A stretch of DNA of 6,640 bases, from NCBI GenBank assembly GCA_022600395.1, contig JAHZKM010000022.1:1-6640 (forward strand). The letters run 5' to 3'. The notes below the pieces were generated by a model. That model ran no database searches. It had not been told where the DNA came from and worked only from the letters and a program-made list of their open reading frames with translations. Of the stretch, positions 1 to 6,268 are shown in pieces (the first letter of the stretch is position 1; every line of letters starts with the position of its first letter). The DNA comes from Pseudomonadota bacterium. Lineage in GTDB: Bacteria > Pseudomonadota > Gammaproteobacteria > PS1 > Pseudothioglobaceae. Position numbers and translations under genes: made by a program.

Positions 1-92
1 GGATCTTTAAAGGTGAAATTCTTGACCATAAAAAAGGTACATTAGATGAGGTTGCTCGTCGTGGTGCTACAAATCAAATCGGTAAGAAGTAA
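1..92 (+). CDS. rpsC: 30S ribosomal protein S3, C-terminal end (partial)
   Basis: Only the last 29 codons and the TAA stop at 90-92 are in the window; the first two bases are the end of a split codon, probably the Trp of the conserved VWIFKGEIL segment. The readable tail begins IFKGEILDHKK and ends TNQIGKK, rich in Lys/Arg as S3 tails are. S3 is a small-subunit head protein at the mRNA entry channel, with helicase activity shared with S4 and S5. Its position directly before rplP matches the S10 operon order. The tail after IFKGEIL is poorly conserved between species, so identification rests on that short motif plus gene order. Confidence 0.88.
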   Translation, partial: IFKGEILDHKKGTLDEVARRGATNQIGKK

Positions 93-105
93 TAAGGACT
101 GAGAA

Positions 106-516
106 ATGTTACAACCTAAGCGTACAAAATTTAGAAAAATAATGAAAGGCCGTAATCGCGGTCTTGCAACTGGTCACAAGGTCAGTTTTGGTGAAATCGG
201 TCTGCAAGCGATTGGAAGATGTCGCATGACTGCTAGACAAATCGAATCAGCACGACGTGCAATGACTCGTCATGTTAAGCGTACTGGAAAGATTTGGATT
301 CGAGTTTTTCCAGACAAGCCAATCACTAAAAAGCCATTAGAAGTAAGAATGGGTAAAGGTAAAGGTAGTGTTGAATATTGGGTTGCACAAATTAAACCTG
401 GTCAAATGTTATTTGAAATGCAAGGTGTCGATGAAACCATTGCCAGAGAAGCATTTATGTTAGCCTCAGCCAAATTACCAGTAAAGACAAAGGTTATTAA
501 AAGGACAGCAATGTAA
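106..516 (+). CDS. rplP: 50S ribosomal protein L16
   Basis: The 136-residue product has the same length as E. coli L16 and begins [11 protein letters not shown] like it. L16 binds 23S rRNA near the A-site and peptidyl-transferase centre and is a late assembly protein. Conserved stretches seen are KGRNRGLA (14-21), [14 protein letters not shown] (42-55), [13 protein letters not shown] (62-74) and VRMGKGKG (80-87). Arg81, the residue hydroxylated by RoxA/YcfD in E. coli, is present; whether that modification occurs here is unknown. The ATG has an AAGGA Shine-Dalgarno at 94-98. Its stop codon overlaps the next start by one base (TAATG), implying translational coupling to rpmC. Confidence 0.98.
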   Translation: MLQPKRTKFRKIMKGRNRGLATGHKVSFGEIGLQAIGRCRMTARQIESARRAMTRHVKRTGKIWIRVFPDKPITKKPLEVRMGKGKGSVEYWVAQIKPGQMLFEMQGVDETIAREAFMLASAKLPVKTKVIKRTAM

Positions 517-704
517 TGGATATTAAAGAATTAAGAGAACAAGATATCTCAACACTAAACGAAACGTTGATGACACTTTTGAAAGAACATTTTGAATTGC
601 GCATGCAACACCGTAGCGCACAATTAGACGATGCAACAAAATTAGGTAAAACTAAAAGATCAATTGCACAAGTTAAAACTATTATTAAAGAGAAACAAGC
701 ATGA
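516..704 (+). CDS. rpmC: 50S ribosomal protein L29
   Basis: A 62-residue helical protein (E. coli L29 has 63) with the family pattern KELREQ near the start, [11 protein letters not shown] in the middle (residues 22-32) and [13 protein letters not shown] at the end. L29 sits at the polypeptide exit tunnel next to L23, where trigger factor and SRP dock. The start is the ATG of the TAATG overlap with rplP. An AAGGA at 501-505 lies inside the rplP coding region at suitable distance. The gene ends in TGA, overlapping the rpsQ ATG by four bases (ATGA). TGA is therefore used as a stop in this genome. Confidence 0.97.
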   Translation: MDIKELREQDISTLNETLMTLLKEHFELRMQHRSAQLDDATKLGKTKRSIAQVKTIIKEKQA

Positions 705-967
705 GTGATAATAAAGTAGAACGCGTACTAACAGGTATGGTTGTAAGTGCTGGTCGTGATAAGACGATTGCTGTTCAAATTGAGCGCAAGGTTAGACATC
801 CAATTTACAAGAAATACATCAAGCGTAGCACTAAGGTTCACGCTCATGATGAAAAGAATGAATGTTCAGCGGGTGACACTGTAAGAGTGGTAGAATCAAA
901 GCCATTTTCTAAAACTAAGTGTTGGGCATTACTAGAAGTGGTTGAAAAATCAGTTTCAATTGATTAA
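701..967 (+). CDS. rpsQ: 30S ribosomal protein S17
   Basis: The product has 88 residues, close to the 84 of E. coli S17. It is a single OB-fold, primary 16S rRNA-binding protein of the 30S body. Visible family features are [19 protein letters not shown] (residues 11-29), [19 protein letters not shown] (33-51) and the S17 signature [16 protein letters not shown] (58-73). Its start lies within the end of rpmC (ATGA overlap), with a modest purine-rich AAAGAGA at 687-693 as ribosome-binding site. It is the last gene of the S10 operon in E. coli. Here only 25 bases separate it from rplN, so transcription probably continues. Confidence 0.98.
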   Translation: MSDNKVERVLTGMVVSAGRDKTIAVQIERKVRHPIYKKYIKRSTKVHAHDEKNECSAGDTVRVVESKPFSKTKCWALLEVVEKSVSID

Positions 968-992
968 TATCAAAAATTAAAGAGAGTAAGAA

Positions 993-1361
993 ATGATTCA
1001 AATGCAAACAAAACTTAGTGTTGCTGATAATAGCGGTGGTGTTAAAGCAATGTGTATTAAAGTGCTAGGTGGCTCTAAACGTCGTTACGCAAATATTGGT
1101 GATGTTATTAAGGTAAGTATTAAAGAAGCTTCACCTCGCGGCAAGGTAAAAAAAGGCGATGTATATGATGCAGTTGTTGTTCGTACCGCACAAGGTGTCC
1201 GTCGTGCAGATGGATCACGTATTCGTTTTGATAGCAATGCAGTTGTTCTTTTAAATACTAAATTAGAGCCAGTTGGTACTCGTATCTTTGGCCCAGTTAC
1301 ACGCGAATTGCGTAATAAGCAATTTATGAAAATTGTGTCATTAGCTCCAGAGGTTCTATAA
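993..1361 (+). CDS. rplN: 50S ribosomal protein L14
   Basis: This 122-residue protein matches E. coli L14 (123 residues) nearly end to end: [16 protein letters not shown] at the start, [14 protein letters not shown] in the middle, RGKVKKGDV next, and [17 protein letters not shown] and [11 protein letters not shown] at the end. L14 forms part of the 50S interface (bridge with 16S h14) and is the target of the silencing factor RsfS. Another ATG lies three codons later, but the first one gives the family-standard MIQ start and has the purine-rich AGAGAG at 981-986. Its stop shares a base with the rplX ATG (TAATG). Confidence 0.98.
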   Translation: MIQMQTKLSVADNSGGVKAMCIKVLGGSKRRYANIGDVIKVSIKEASPRGKVKKGDVYDAVVVRTAQGVRRADGSRIRFDSNAVVLLNTKLEPVGTRIFGPVTRELRNKQFMKIVSLAPEVL

Positions 1362-1672
1362 TGCAAAAAATTAAATTAAATGATGAAGTTATTATTATTG
1401 CTGGAAAAGATAAAGGCTCTACAGGAACAGTTACTAAAGTTTTAGATAGCAAGGTTGTTGTTGAAGGTATGAATATTGCAAAAAAGCATGTTAAAGCTAA
1501 CCCAAATGCTGGCGTGACTGGTGGAATTGTTGATACTGAGATGCCATTAGCGGTTTCAAATGTTGCAATTTTTAATGCAGAAACAAATAAAGCTGACAGA
1601 GTTGGTATACGTACCAATAAAGATGGTAACAAGGAAAGATTTTTTAAATCAAACGGCAAAGCAATCGTTTGA
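1361..1672 (+). CDS. rplX: 50S ribosomal protein L24
   Basis: A 103-residue protein (E. coli 104). The KOW motif spans roughly residues 6-27 ([20 protein letters not shown]), followed by [13 protein letters not shown] (37-49), [16 protein letters not shown] (54-69) and the C-terminal RVGIRT and RFFKSNGK segments. L24 is an assembly initiator of the large subunit and lines the exit tunnel mouth. An AGAGG at 1349-1353 inside the end of rplN serves as Shine-Dalgarno, and the start overlaps the rplN stop. The gene ends in TGA at 1670-1672, the second TGA stop in the window. Its last bases form one arm of a perfect inverted repeat (see 1649-1672). Confidence 0.98.
   Translation: MQKIKLNDEVIIIAGKDKGSTGTVTKVLDSKVVVEGMNIAKKHVKANPNAGVTGGIVDTEMPLAVSNVAIFNAETNKADRVGIRTNKDGNKERFFKSNGKAIV
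1649..1672 (+). promoter_or_regulatory. Inverted repeat (possible mRNA hairpin) at the rplX/rplE junction
   Basis: TCAAACG at 1649-1655 is the exact reverse complement of CGTTTGA at 1666-1672. A further G-U pair is possible inside the stem, leaving a loop of 8-10 bases. The hairpin would end at the rplX stop codon, about 20 bases before the rplE start. In E. coli the S8 repressor site of the spc mRNA lies at this same junction and controls rplE translation. I see the position match but could not confirm the S8-binding core, so this may be chance within coding sequence. Confidence 0.3.
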
Positions 1673-1692
1673 GCAAGTTAAGGAAATAAACC

Positions 1693-2232
1693 GTGTCTAG
1701 ATTACAAGAAGAATATACAAATGTATTTAAGCCTGCTTTACAAAAAGAGCTAGGTATTAATAACCCAATGGCAGTGCCAAAAATTGAAAAGATCACTATT
1801 AACATGGGTCTTGGAAGTGCACTAGGTGATAAGAAAGTTTTACAAAGTGCATTAGAGGAAATGAGCCTAATTTCTGGTCAAAAAGCTCTTACATGTAATG
1901 CTCGTAAATCGGTAGCTAGCTTTAAAATTAGAGAAGGTAATGCAATTGGCTGTAAAGTGACTCTTCGTAAAGAGAAAATGTATGAATTTCTTGATCGCTT
2001 AGTTAATGTGGCGATCCCTCGTATTCGTGATTTCCGTGGTTTAAAGCCAACCTCATTTGATGGTCGTGGCAATTACAACATGGGTATTACAGAGCAAATT
2101 ACATTTGCTGAAATTGATTTTGAGAAAGTAACACAAACTCGTGGCATGGATATTGCGATCACGACAACTGCTGCTTCTGATGATGACGCTAAGAAACTAT
2201 TAGCAATGTTTAAATTCCCATTTAAAGGATAA
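1693..2232 (+). CDS. rplE: 50S ribosomal protein L5
   Basis: A 179-residue protein, the same length as E. coli L5. It binds 5S rRNA together with L18 and contacts P-site tRNA and the 30S head (S13). Conserved blocks are [12 protein letters not shown] (30-41), [22 protein letters not shown] (61-82), [15 protein letters not shown] (85-99), [10 protein letters not shown] (109-118) and [21 protein letters not shown] (122-142). The start is GTG. It is supported by AGGA at 1681-1684, by the full family length, and by the lack of an in-frame ATG until the middle of the conserved domain. A weaker start codon is plausible for the gene through which the spc operon is repressed in E. coli. Confidence 0.97.
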   Translation: MSRLQEEYTNVFKPALQKELGINNPMAVPKIEKITINMGLGSALGDKKVLQSALEEMSLISGQKALTCNARKSVASFKIREGNAIGCKVTLRKEKMYEFLDRLVNVAIPRIRDFRGLKPTSFDGRGNYNMGITEQITFAEIDFEKVTQTRGMDIAITTTAASDDDAKKLLAMFKFPFKG

Positions 2233-2237
2233 GGAAA

Positions 2238-2543
2238 ATGGCTAAAAAGTCTATGATAAATAGAGATATCAAACGTTCTAAGATTGCTGAAAAGTTCAAA
2301 TCTAAACGTCTTGAACTAAAGAAAATTATTAAGAGTGTCAACTCTTCTGATGAGGAGCGCTTTCAGGCAACGATTAAGTTGCAAGCACTTCCACGTGATG
2401 CATCGCCAACAAGGCAACGTAGTCGCTGTGGTTTGACAGGTCGTCCACATGGTTTTTACCGTAAGTTTGGTTTAGCTAGAACTAAGCTTAGAGAGCGCAC
2501 TATGAATGGTGAAGTTCCTGGTTTATCTAAAGCAAGCTGGTAA
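2238..2543 (+). CDS. rpsN: 30S ribosomal protein S14 (zinc-free long form)
   Basis: A 101-residue protein, exactly the length of E. coli S14. It is the long type lacking the paired Cys-X-X-Cys zinc motifs of the short S14 form; only one Cys is seen, in [20 protein letters not shown] (residues 62-81). The C-terminal [19 protein letters not shown] is typical. S14 is a late-binding 30S head protein near the A site. An AAGGA at 2231-2235 precedes the ATG and only five bases separate it from rplE. Its presence between rplE and rpsH is the standard spc order. Confidence 0.98.
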   Translation: MAKKSMINRDIKRSKIAEKFKSKRLELKKIIKSVNSSDEERFQATIKLQALPRDASPTRQRSRCGLTGRPHGFYRKFGLARTKLRERTMNGEVPGLSKASW

Positions 2544-2554
2544 GGAGAAATAAT

Positions 2555-2950
2555 ATGAGTATGTCTGATCCTATTGCTGATATGTTAACTCGAATTCGCA
2601 ACGCACAAATGGTTGAGAAAAAAGAAGTTAATATCCCGGCATCAAATTTAAAATCTGCTATTGCTAGCGTTATGCAACAAGAAGGCTACATTGAATCTTT
2701 CTCTGTTGATGGCGAAAAAGCTGCTAAAACACTGACAATCAAACTTAAATATTTTGAAAATAAGCCGGTTATCGATACATTAAAACGTGTCTCTAAGCCA
2801 AGTTTGAGAGTTTATGCTGCCAGTACTGAAATGCCAAATGTTATGAATGGCTTAGGTATTGTTATTGTTTCTACCCCTAAGGGTGTAATGACTGGACAAT
2901 CTGCAACCGCCCAAAATGTGGGTGGTGAAGTTTTGTGCAGCGTTTACTAA
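2555..2950 (+). CDS. rpsH: 30S ribosomal protein S8
   Basis: A 131-residue protein (E. coli 130) starting [18 protein letters not shown] and ending with the rRNA-binding C-terminal domain containing [15 protein letters not shown] (99-113) and [10 protein letters not shown]8 is a primary binder of 16S rRNA helix 21 and, in E. coli, the translational repressor of the spc operon. A strong AAGGAG at 2542-2547 lies at ideal spacing. A second ATG two codons downstream is possible, but the first gives the MSM start common in Proteobacteria. The gene appears intact. Confidence 0.98.
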   Translation: MSMSDPIADMLTRIRNAQMVEKKEVNIPASNLKSAIASVMQQEGYIESFSVDGEKAAKTLTIKLKYFENKPVIDTLKRVSKPSLRVYAASTEMPNVMNGLGIVIVSTPKGVMTGQSATAQNVGGEVLCSVY

Positions 2951-2964
2951 GTTGGAGAGATTAA

Positions 2965-3510
2965 ATGTATAGAGTAGCAAAAGCACCTATTACAATTGAA
3001 TCTGGTATTGATGTATCACTATCAGGTGCAACCTTAACTGCTAAAGGAAAATTAGGCCAATTAACTATGGATGTTAATCCAGCGGTTGTTGTTGCCATTA
3101 ACGATAACGAAATTACATTCACCATTGCTAAAGTTGAGAAAAAAGCTGAAAAACTAGCATGGGCTCAAGCAGGTACTGCAAGAGCAAATACTGCTAACTT
3201 AATCCAAGGTGTTTCAGCAGGTTGGGAAAAGAAGTTGTCGCTGATTGGCGTTGGTTACCGTGCAAAGGCAATGGGAAAATCACTTGATTTAACATTAGGT
3301 TTTTCTCATCCAGTTGTTTATGCACTGCCTGAAGGTATTACCGTTGAAACTCCTTCTCAGACTGAGATTATTGTTAAAGGTATGGATAAACAAAAAGTTG
3401 GCCAATTGGCTCCAGAAATGAGAGCTTAACGTCCACCTGAGCCATACAAAGGTAAAGGTGTTCGTTACACTTATGAACAAGTAGTTCGTAAAGAATATAA
3501 GAAGAAATAA
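2965..3510 (+). CDS. rplF: 50S ribosomal protein L6, interrupted by an in-frame TAA at codon 155
   Basis: The full frame is 181 codons (E. coli L6 has 177 residues). GGAG at 2954-2957 precedes the ATG, and the protein begins MYRVAKAPI. The two L6 domains are recognisable: WAQAGTARANTANLIQGV (70-87), LSLIGVGYRAKAMG (95-108) and LGFSHPV (115-121). Codon 155 (3427-3429) is TAA where homologues have a residue, Tyr in E. coli (LRAYRRPEPYKGKG). Directly behind it, in the same frame, the conserved PEPYKGKGVRY (158-168) and a Lys-rich tail run to TAA at 3508-3510. As read, a ribosome would make only 154 residues and lose the L6 signature and the C-terminal tail. L6 is needed for 50S assembly and lies near the sarcin-ricin loop. 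A base error or point nonsense mutation fits; a frameshift does not. Confidence 0.93.
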
Positions 3511-3527
3511 TTGATAAGGGCTACAAA

Positions 3528-3875
3528 ATGTAACTTACTAAAAAACAAGCTCGTTTAAGAAGAGCAACTAAGTTTAGAGCTCAGCACGCTGATAGAGGTA
3601 CTGAACGTCTATGTGTTCATAAAACTTCTGCTCATATTTATGCGCAGATCATTAGTAGTTGTGGTACTAAGACACTAGCTTCTGCTTCTTCAGTTACAAC
3701 TAAAGTAAAAAATGGTGGTAACGTTGATGCGGCAACACAAATCGGTACAGCAATTGCAAAAGCAGCTAAAAAAGCCAAGGTAACTAAAGTGGCTTTCGAT
3801 CGTTCTGGATTCAAGTACCATGGACGTATCAAGGCTTTGGCTGACGCAGCAAGAGACGGCGGATTAGAATTCTAA
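3528..3875 (+). pseudogene. rplR: 50S ribosomal protein L18, full frame with TAA as second codon
   Basis: The frame encodes 115 codons (E. coli L18 has 117 residues) but reads ATG, then TAA at 3531-3533, then [15 protein letters not shown] and a complete L18. Family features include [16 protein letters not shown] (27-42), [14 protein letters not shown] and [11 protein letters not shown] (90-100), ending GGLEF. L18 carries 5S rRNA into the 50S subunit with L5. AAGGG at 3516-3520 is seven bases before the ATG, so the initiation region looks intact. No ATG occurs later in the frame, and the first GTG is deep in the protein, so no conventional start bypasses the stop. The otherwise unblemished frame suggests a living gene with an erroneous or recoded codon 2 rather than an old pseudogene. 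I mark it broken only because the sequence as given cannot be translated conventionally. Confidence 0.9.
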
Positions 3876-3915
3876 TTAACGGTTCAAACTAAGACAATAT
3901 TAAAAGGCAAGAATA

Positions 3916-4434
3916 ATGGCTGAATATAAAAAAAATAATAATAACGACGATAACGAATATATAGAAAAATTAGTTAATATTCGTCGTGTTGTAAAAGTAG
4001 TTAAAGGTGGGCGTATCTTTGGTTTTTCCGCGCTAGTTGTAGTAGGTGACGGAAAAGGTAAAGTTGGATACGGTACGGGTAAAGCTCGTGAAGTTCCTGC
4101 TGCTATTCAAAAAGCGGTAGATAAAGCTAAAAAAACTATGAAAACAGTTCCTTTGGTGAATGGTACTTTACATTACCCAATTACTACAAACGTTGGTGCT
4201 GCAAAGGTTTATATGCAGCCTGCTTCTGATGGTACTGGAGTTATTGCTGGTGGTCCAATGCGTAGTGTTTTAGAAGCAGTTGGTGTACACAATATTCTAG
4301 CTAAATGTAATGGTACTCGTAATCCAATTAGTGTTGTTCGTGCGACAGTTGAAGGTCTAACTTCAATGTCTTCACCGGCAATGGTTGCTGCTAAGCGTGG
4401 CAAAACAGTTGAACAAATTAACGGAGAAGCATAA
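3916..4434 (+). CDS. rpsE: 30S ribosomal protein S5
   Basis: A 172-residue protein (E. coli 167). After a variable N-terminus with an Asn/Asp run (residues 7-13), the S5 double-stranded RNA-binding domain starts at [20 protein letters not shown]. The KGGR loop (30-33) is the region where spectinomycin-resistance changes map in E. coli. It continues with [41 protein letters not shown] and [11 protein letters not shown] near the end. S5 sits at the mRNA entry channel and affects decoding accuracy. AAAAGG at 3902-3907 precedes the ATG. The 40-base gap before it is the largest in the cluster and holds nothing else recognisable. Its stop overlaps the rpmD ATG by one base (TAATG). Confidence 0.97.
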   Translation: MAEYKKNNNNDDNEYIEKLVNIRRVVKVVKGGRIFGFSALVVVGDGKGKVGYGTGKAREVPAAIQKAVDKAKKTMKTVPLVNGTLHYPITTNVGAAKVYMQPASDGTGVIAGGPMRSVLEAVGVHNILAKCNGTRNPISVVRATVEGLTSMSSPAMVAAKRGKTVEQINGEA

Positions 4435-4616
4435 TGGCCGGAAAAACTGTCACTGTGACATTATTAAAGAGCTTTTATGGTCGCTTGCCATCTCACCGTG
4501 CTACGGTAACTGGTTTAGGCTTAAAAAGAATTAATCACACAGTAACCTTGCAAGAGACGCCAGAAGTTAGAGGTATGATCAACAAGGTTTCTTACTTACT
4601 AAAAGTAGAGGAATAA
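4434..4616 (+). CDS. rpmD: 50S ribosomal protein L30
   Basis: A 60-residue short-type bacterial L30 (E. coli 59). The pattern [24 protein letters not shown] leads into [30 protein letters not shown], matching E. coli [22 protein letters not shown] and GMINAVSFMVKVEE. L30 is a 23S rRNA-binding protein on the 50S surface. GGAG at 4423-4426 lies inside the end of rpsE, and the start overlaps the rpsE stop, so the two are probably translationally coupled. Confidence 0.97.
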   Translation: MAGKTVTVTLLKSFYGRLPSHRATVTGLGLKRINHTVTLQETPEVRGMINKVSYLLKVEE

Positions 4617-4621
4617 GAAAA

Positions 4622-5056
4622 ATGTTTTTAAATACATTGGCACCAAATGAAGGTGAAAAGAAAGGCAGAAAACGCGTAGGTCGCGGTATTGGCTGTGGTT
4701 GGGGTAAAACTTGTGGCCGTGGTCATAAGGGTCAGAAATCTCGTTCTGGTGGTTTTTCAAAAGTTGGTTTTGAAGGTGGTCAAATGCCCCTACAGCGCCG
4801 CCTTCCAAAGGTTGGATTTTCATCAAGAGTTTCGATTATTACATCTCAAGTGACGTTATCTGAAATTAATAAACTTGAAGAATCTGATATTACTATTGAT
4901 GTATTAAAGCAGCATAATTTAGTGACTAAAAATATTAAGCGTGTTAAAGTGATGCTATCTGGTGAAATTACTCGTGCAGTAACTCTTACTGGTATTAAGG
5001 CAACAAAAGGTGCTAAAGCAGCAATTGAAGCTGCTAAAGGTTCTGTTAACGAGTAA
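4622..5056 (+). CDS. rplO: 50S ribosomal protein L15
   Basis: A 144-residue protein, exactly the length of E. coli L15. The extended basic N-terminal half carries [27 protein letters not shown] (residues 18-44) and [15 protein letters not shown] (49-63), which penetrates the 50S core. The C-terminal globular half ends [18 protein letters not shown], like E. coli. AGAGGA at 4607-4612 overlaps the end of rpmD. The gene looks intact. Only three bases separate it from secY, as is usual in the spc operon. Confidence 0.98.
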   Translation: MFLNTLAPNEGEKKGRKRVGRGIGCGWGKTCGRGHKGQKSRSGGFSKVGFEGGQMPLQRRLPKVGFSSRVSIITSQVTLSEINKLEESDITIDVLKQHNLVTKNIKRVKVMLSGEITRAVTLTGIKATKGAKAAIEAAKGSVNE

Positions 5057-5059
5057 ATT

Positions 5060-6268
5060 ATGTCTCAACCCTTAGGCCTTTCTCAAGACTTATCAAGGCG
5101 CATCCTTTTTTTATTGGGTGCGTTAATTGTTTTTAGATTAGGTACACATATTACCATTCCTTTTATTTCAAGCGCTGCATTAGCGTCTTTGGTGCAAGAT
5201 CAGCAAGGCACTATCTTGGATATGTTCAATATGTTTTCTGGTGGTGCTTTAGAGCGTTTATCTATTTTTACATTAGGCATTATGCCTTATATATCAGCTT
5301 CAATCATTGTTACACTAATGACCTCAGTTATTCCTAAATTAGAGCAACTGAAAAAAGAGGGGGAATCTGGTAAGCGTAAAATTACTCAGTACACACGATT
5401 AGGAACAGTGGTTCTAGCTGTATTTCAATCTTATGGTATTTCTATTGCGCTACAGTCTCAAAGTGCAGGTGGTGTTGCTTTAGTTACTCAAGGTGGATTT
5501 ACATTCAGTATGGTAACAGTTGTTACTTTAACAACTGGCACACTTTTTTTGATGTGGTTGGGTGAGCAAATTACTGAAAAGGGTATTGGTAATGGTATCT
5601 CAATGATTATTTTTGCAGGTATTGTTTCAGGTTTGCCTTCCGCCTTTGGTTCAACTTTATCGTTAGTTTCAACTGGTGAGTTGACTGTTATTCTAGTTGT
5701 GTTCTTATTAGCAATGACCTTATTAGTGACTGCCTTTGTTGTCTTTATGGAAAGGGGTCAGCGCCGTATTACAGTTAATTATGCCAAACGTCAGCAAGGT
5801 CGTAAAATGGTTGGTGGACAAAGTTCATACCTACCTCTTAAGATTAATATGGCGGGAGTTATTCCACCTATTTTTGCCTCAAGTATTATTTTATTTCCAG
5901 CAACACTTGGCGGTTGGTTCTCACAAAGCGAAGGACTAGGTTGGTTAGCAGATTTAACAGCCAGCATTTCTCCAGGTCAACCCTTATATGTTATGTTTTA
6001 TGGTTTGGCGATTGTATTTTTTACATTCTTCTACACAGCATTAACATTTGACTCTAAAGATACGGCTGACAATTTACGTAAATCAGGCGGCTTTATTCCA
6101 GGAATTCGTCCAGGTAAGCATTCGGCTGATTATATAGATTCAGTTATGTCTCGCTTAACAGCTTCAGGCGCTATTTATATTACTGCAGTATGTTTGTTAC
6201 CTGAATTTTTAATTTTATATTGGAACGTACCGTTTTACTTTTGCGTCTTGCTTACCACTAGGCGGTAA
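5060..6268 (+). CDS. secY: Preprotein translocase subunit SecY, 3' end replaced by foreign sequence
   Basis: SecY forms the protein-conducting channel of the inner membrane with SecE and SecG and is driven by SecA or the ribosome. Codons 1-394 are a normal SecY: TM1 about 15-35, plug and TM2 region with [27 protein letters not shown] (55-81), TM3 about 113-132, [17 protein letters not shown] (165-181), cytoplasmic C4 loop with [18 protein letters not shown] (232-249), [20 protein letters not shown] (263-282), and C5 loop GFIPGIRPG, where Arg350 matches E. coli Arg357, important for SecA-driven export. After VPFYF (390-394) homologues continue GGTSLL into TM10. Here eight unrelated residues (CVLLTTRR) and a TAA follow. 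About 42 residues by E. coli length are missing. The Shine-Dalgarno is weak, suggesting coupling to rplO three bases upstream. Confidence 0.95.
   Translation: MSQPLGLSQDLSRRILFLLGALIVFRLGTHITIPFISSAALASLVQDQQGTILDMFNMFSGGALERLSIFTLGIMPYISASIIVTLMTSVIPKLEQLKKEGESGKRKITQYTRLGTVVLAVFQSYGISIALQSQSAGGVALVTQGGFTFSMVTVVTLTTGTLFLMWLGEQITEKGIGNGISMIIFAGIVSGLPSAFGSTLSLVSTGELTVILVVFLLAMTLLVTAFVVFMERGQRRITVNYAKRQQGRKMVGGQSSYLPLKINMAGVIPPIFASSIILFPATLGGWFSQSEGLGWLADLTASISPGQPLYVMFYGLAIVFFTFFYTALTFDSKDTADNLRKSGGFIPGIRPGKHSADYIDSVMSRLTASGAIYITAVCLLPEFLILYWNVPFYFCVLLTTRR
6236..6245. other. Breakpoint between secY and a transporter gene
   Basis: The secY reading frame matches homologues through the Phe codon at 6239-6241 and loses all similarity from 6242. 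A different frame then encodes an MFS transporter, recognisable from about 6249 ([11 protein letters not shown]). The switch is immediate, with no repeat, insertion-sequence end, terminator or tRNA visible at the join. Both genes are on the + strand. This could be a chimeric assembly or amplification join, or a true deletion/rearrangement. Loss of the end of an essential gene favours an artefact. Confidence 0.85.

Noticed and set aside
1085..1366. Reverse-strand open frame opposite rplN, with a similar one opposite rplX (1324-1659)
   Set aside because: Both lie entirely opposite highly conserved ribosomal genes, have no recognisable protein features, and look like antisense shadows.
3420..3540. 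Frameshift errors as the cause of the broken rplF and rplR
   Set aside because: Conserved residues lie in the same frame before and after the rplF stop, and the rplR ATG is in frame with the rest of L18, so substitutions rather than indels are needed.
3638..3832. Reverse-strand open frame of 64 codons in the rplR region
   Set aside because: The forward strand here encodes a full conserved L18 frame, so the reverse frame is a shadow that stands out only because rplR lacks a usable start.
3876..3915. A promoter or terminator in the largest gap, between rplR and rpsE
   Set aside because: The 40 bases show no convincing -35/-10 pair and no GC-rich hairpin with a T-run; only a ribosome-binding sequence for rpsE is visible.
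4599..4826. Reverse-strand open frame opposite rplO
   Set aside because: It overlaps the conserved basic N-terminal half of L15, its translation is low-complexity without family features, and no gene is expected there.
6236..6245. Insertion sequence or site-specific recombination at the secY break
   Set aside because: There are no inverted-repeat ends, target duplications, transposase or integrase sequence, or attachment-site repeat on either side of the join.
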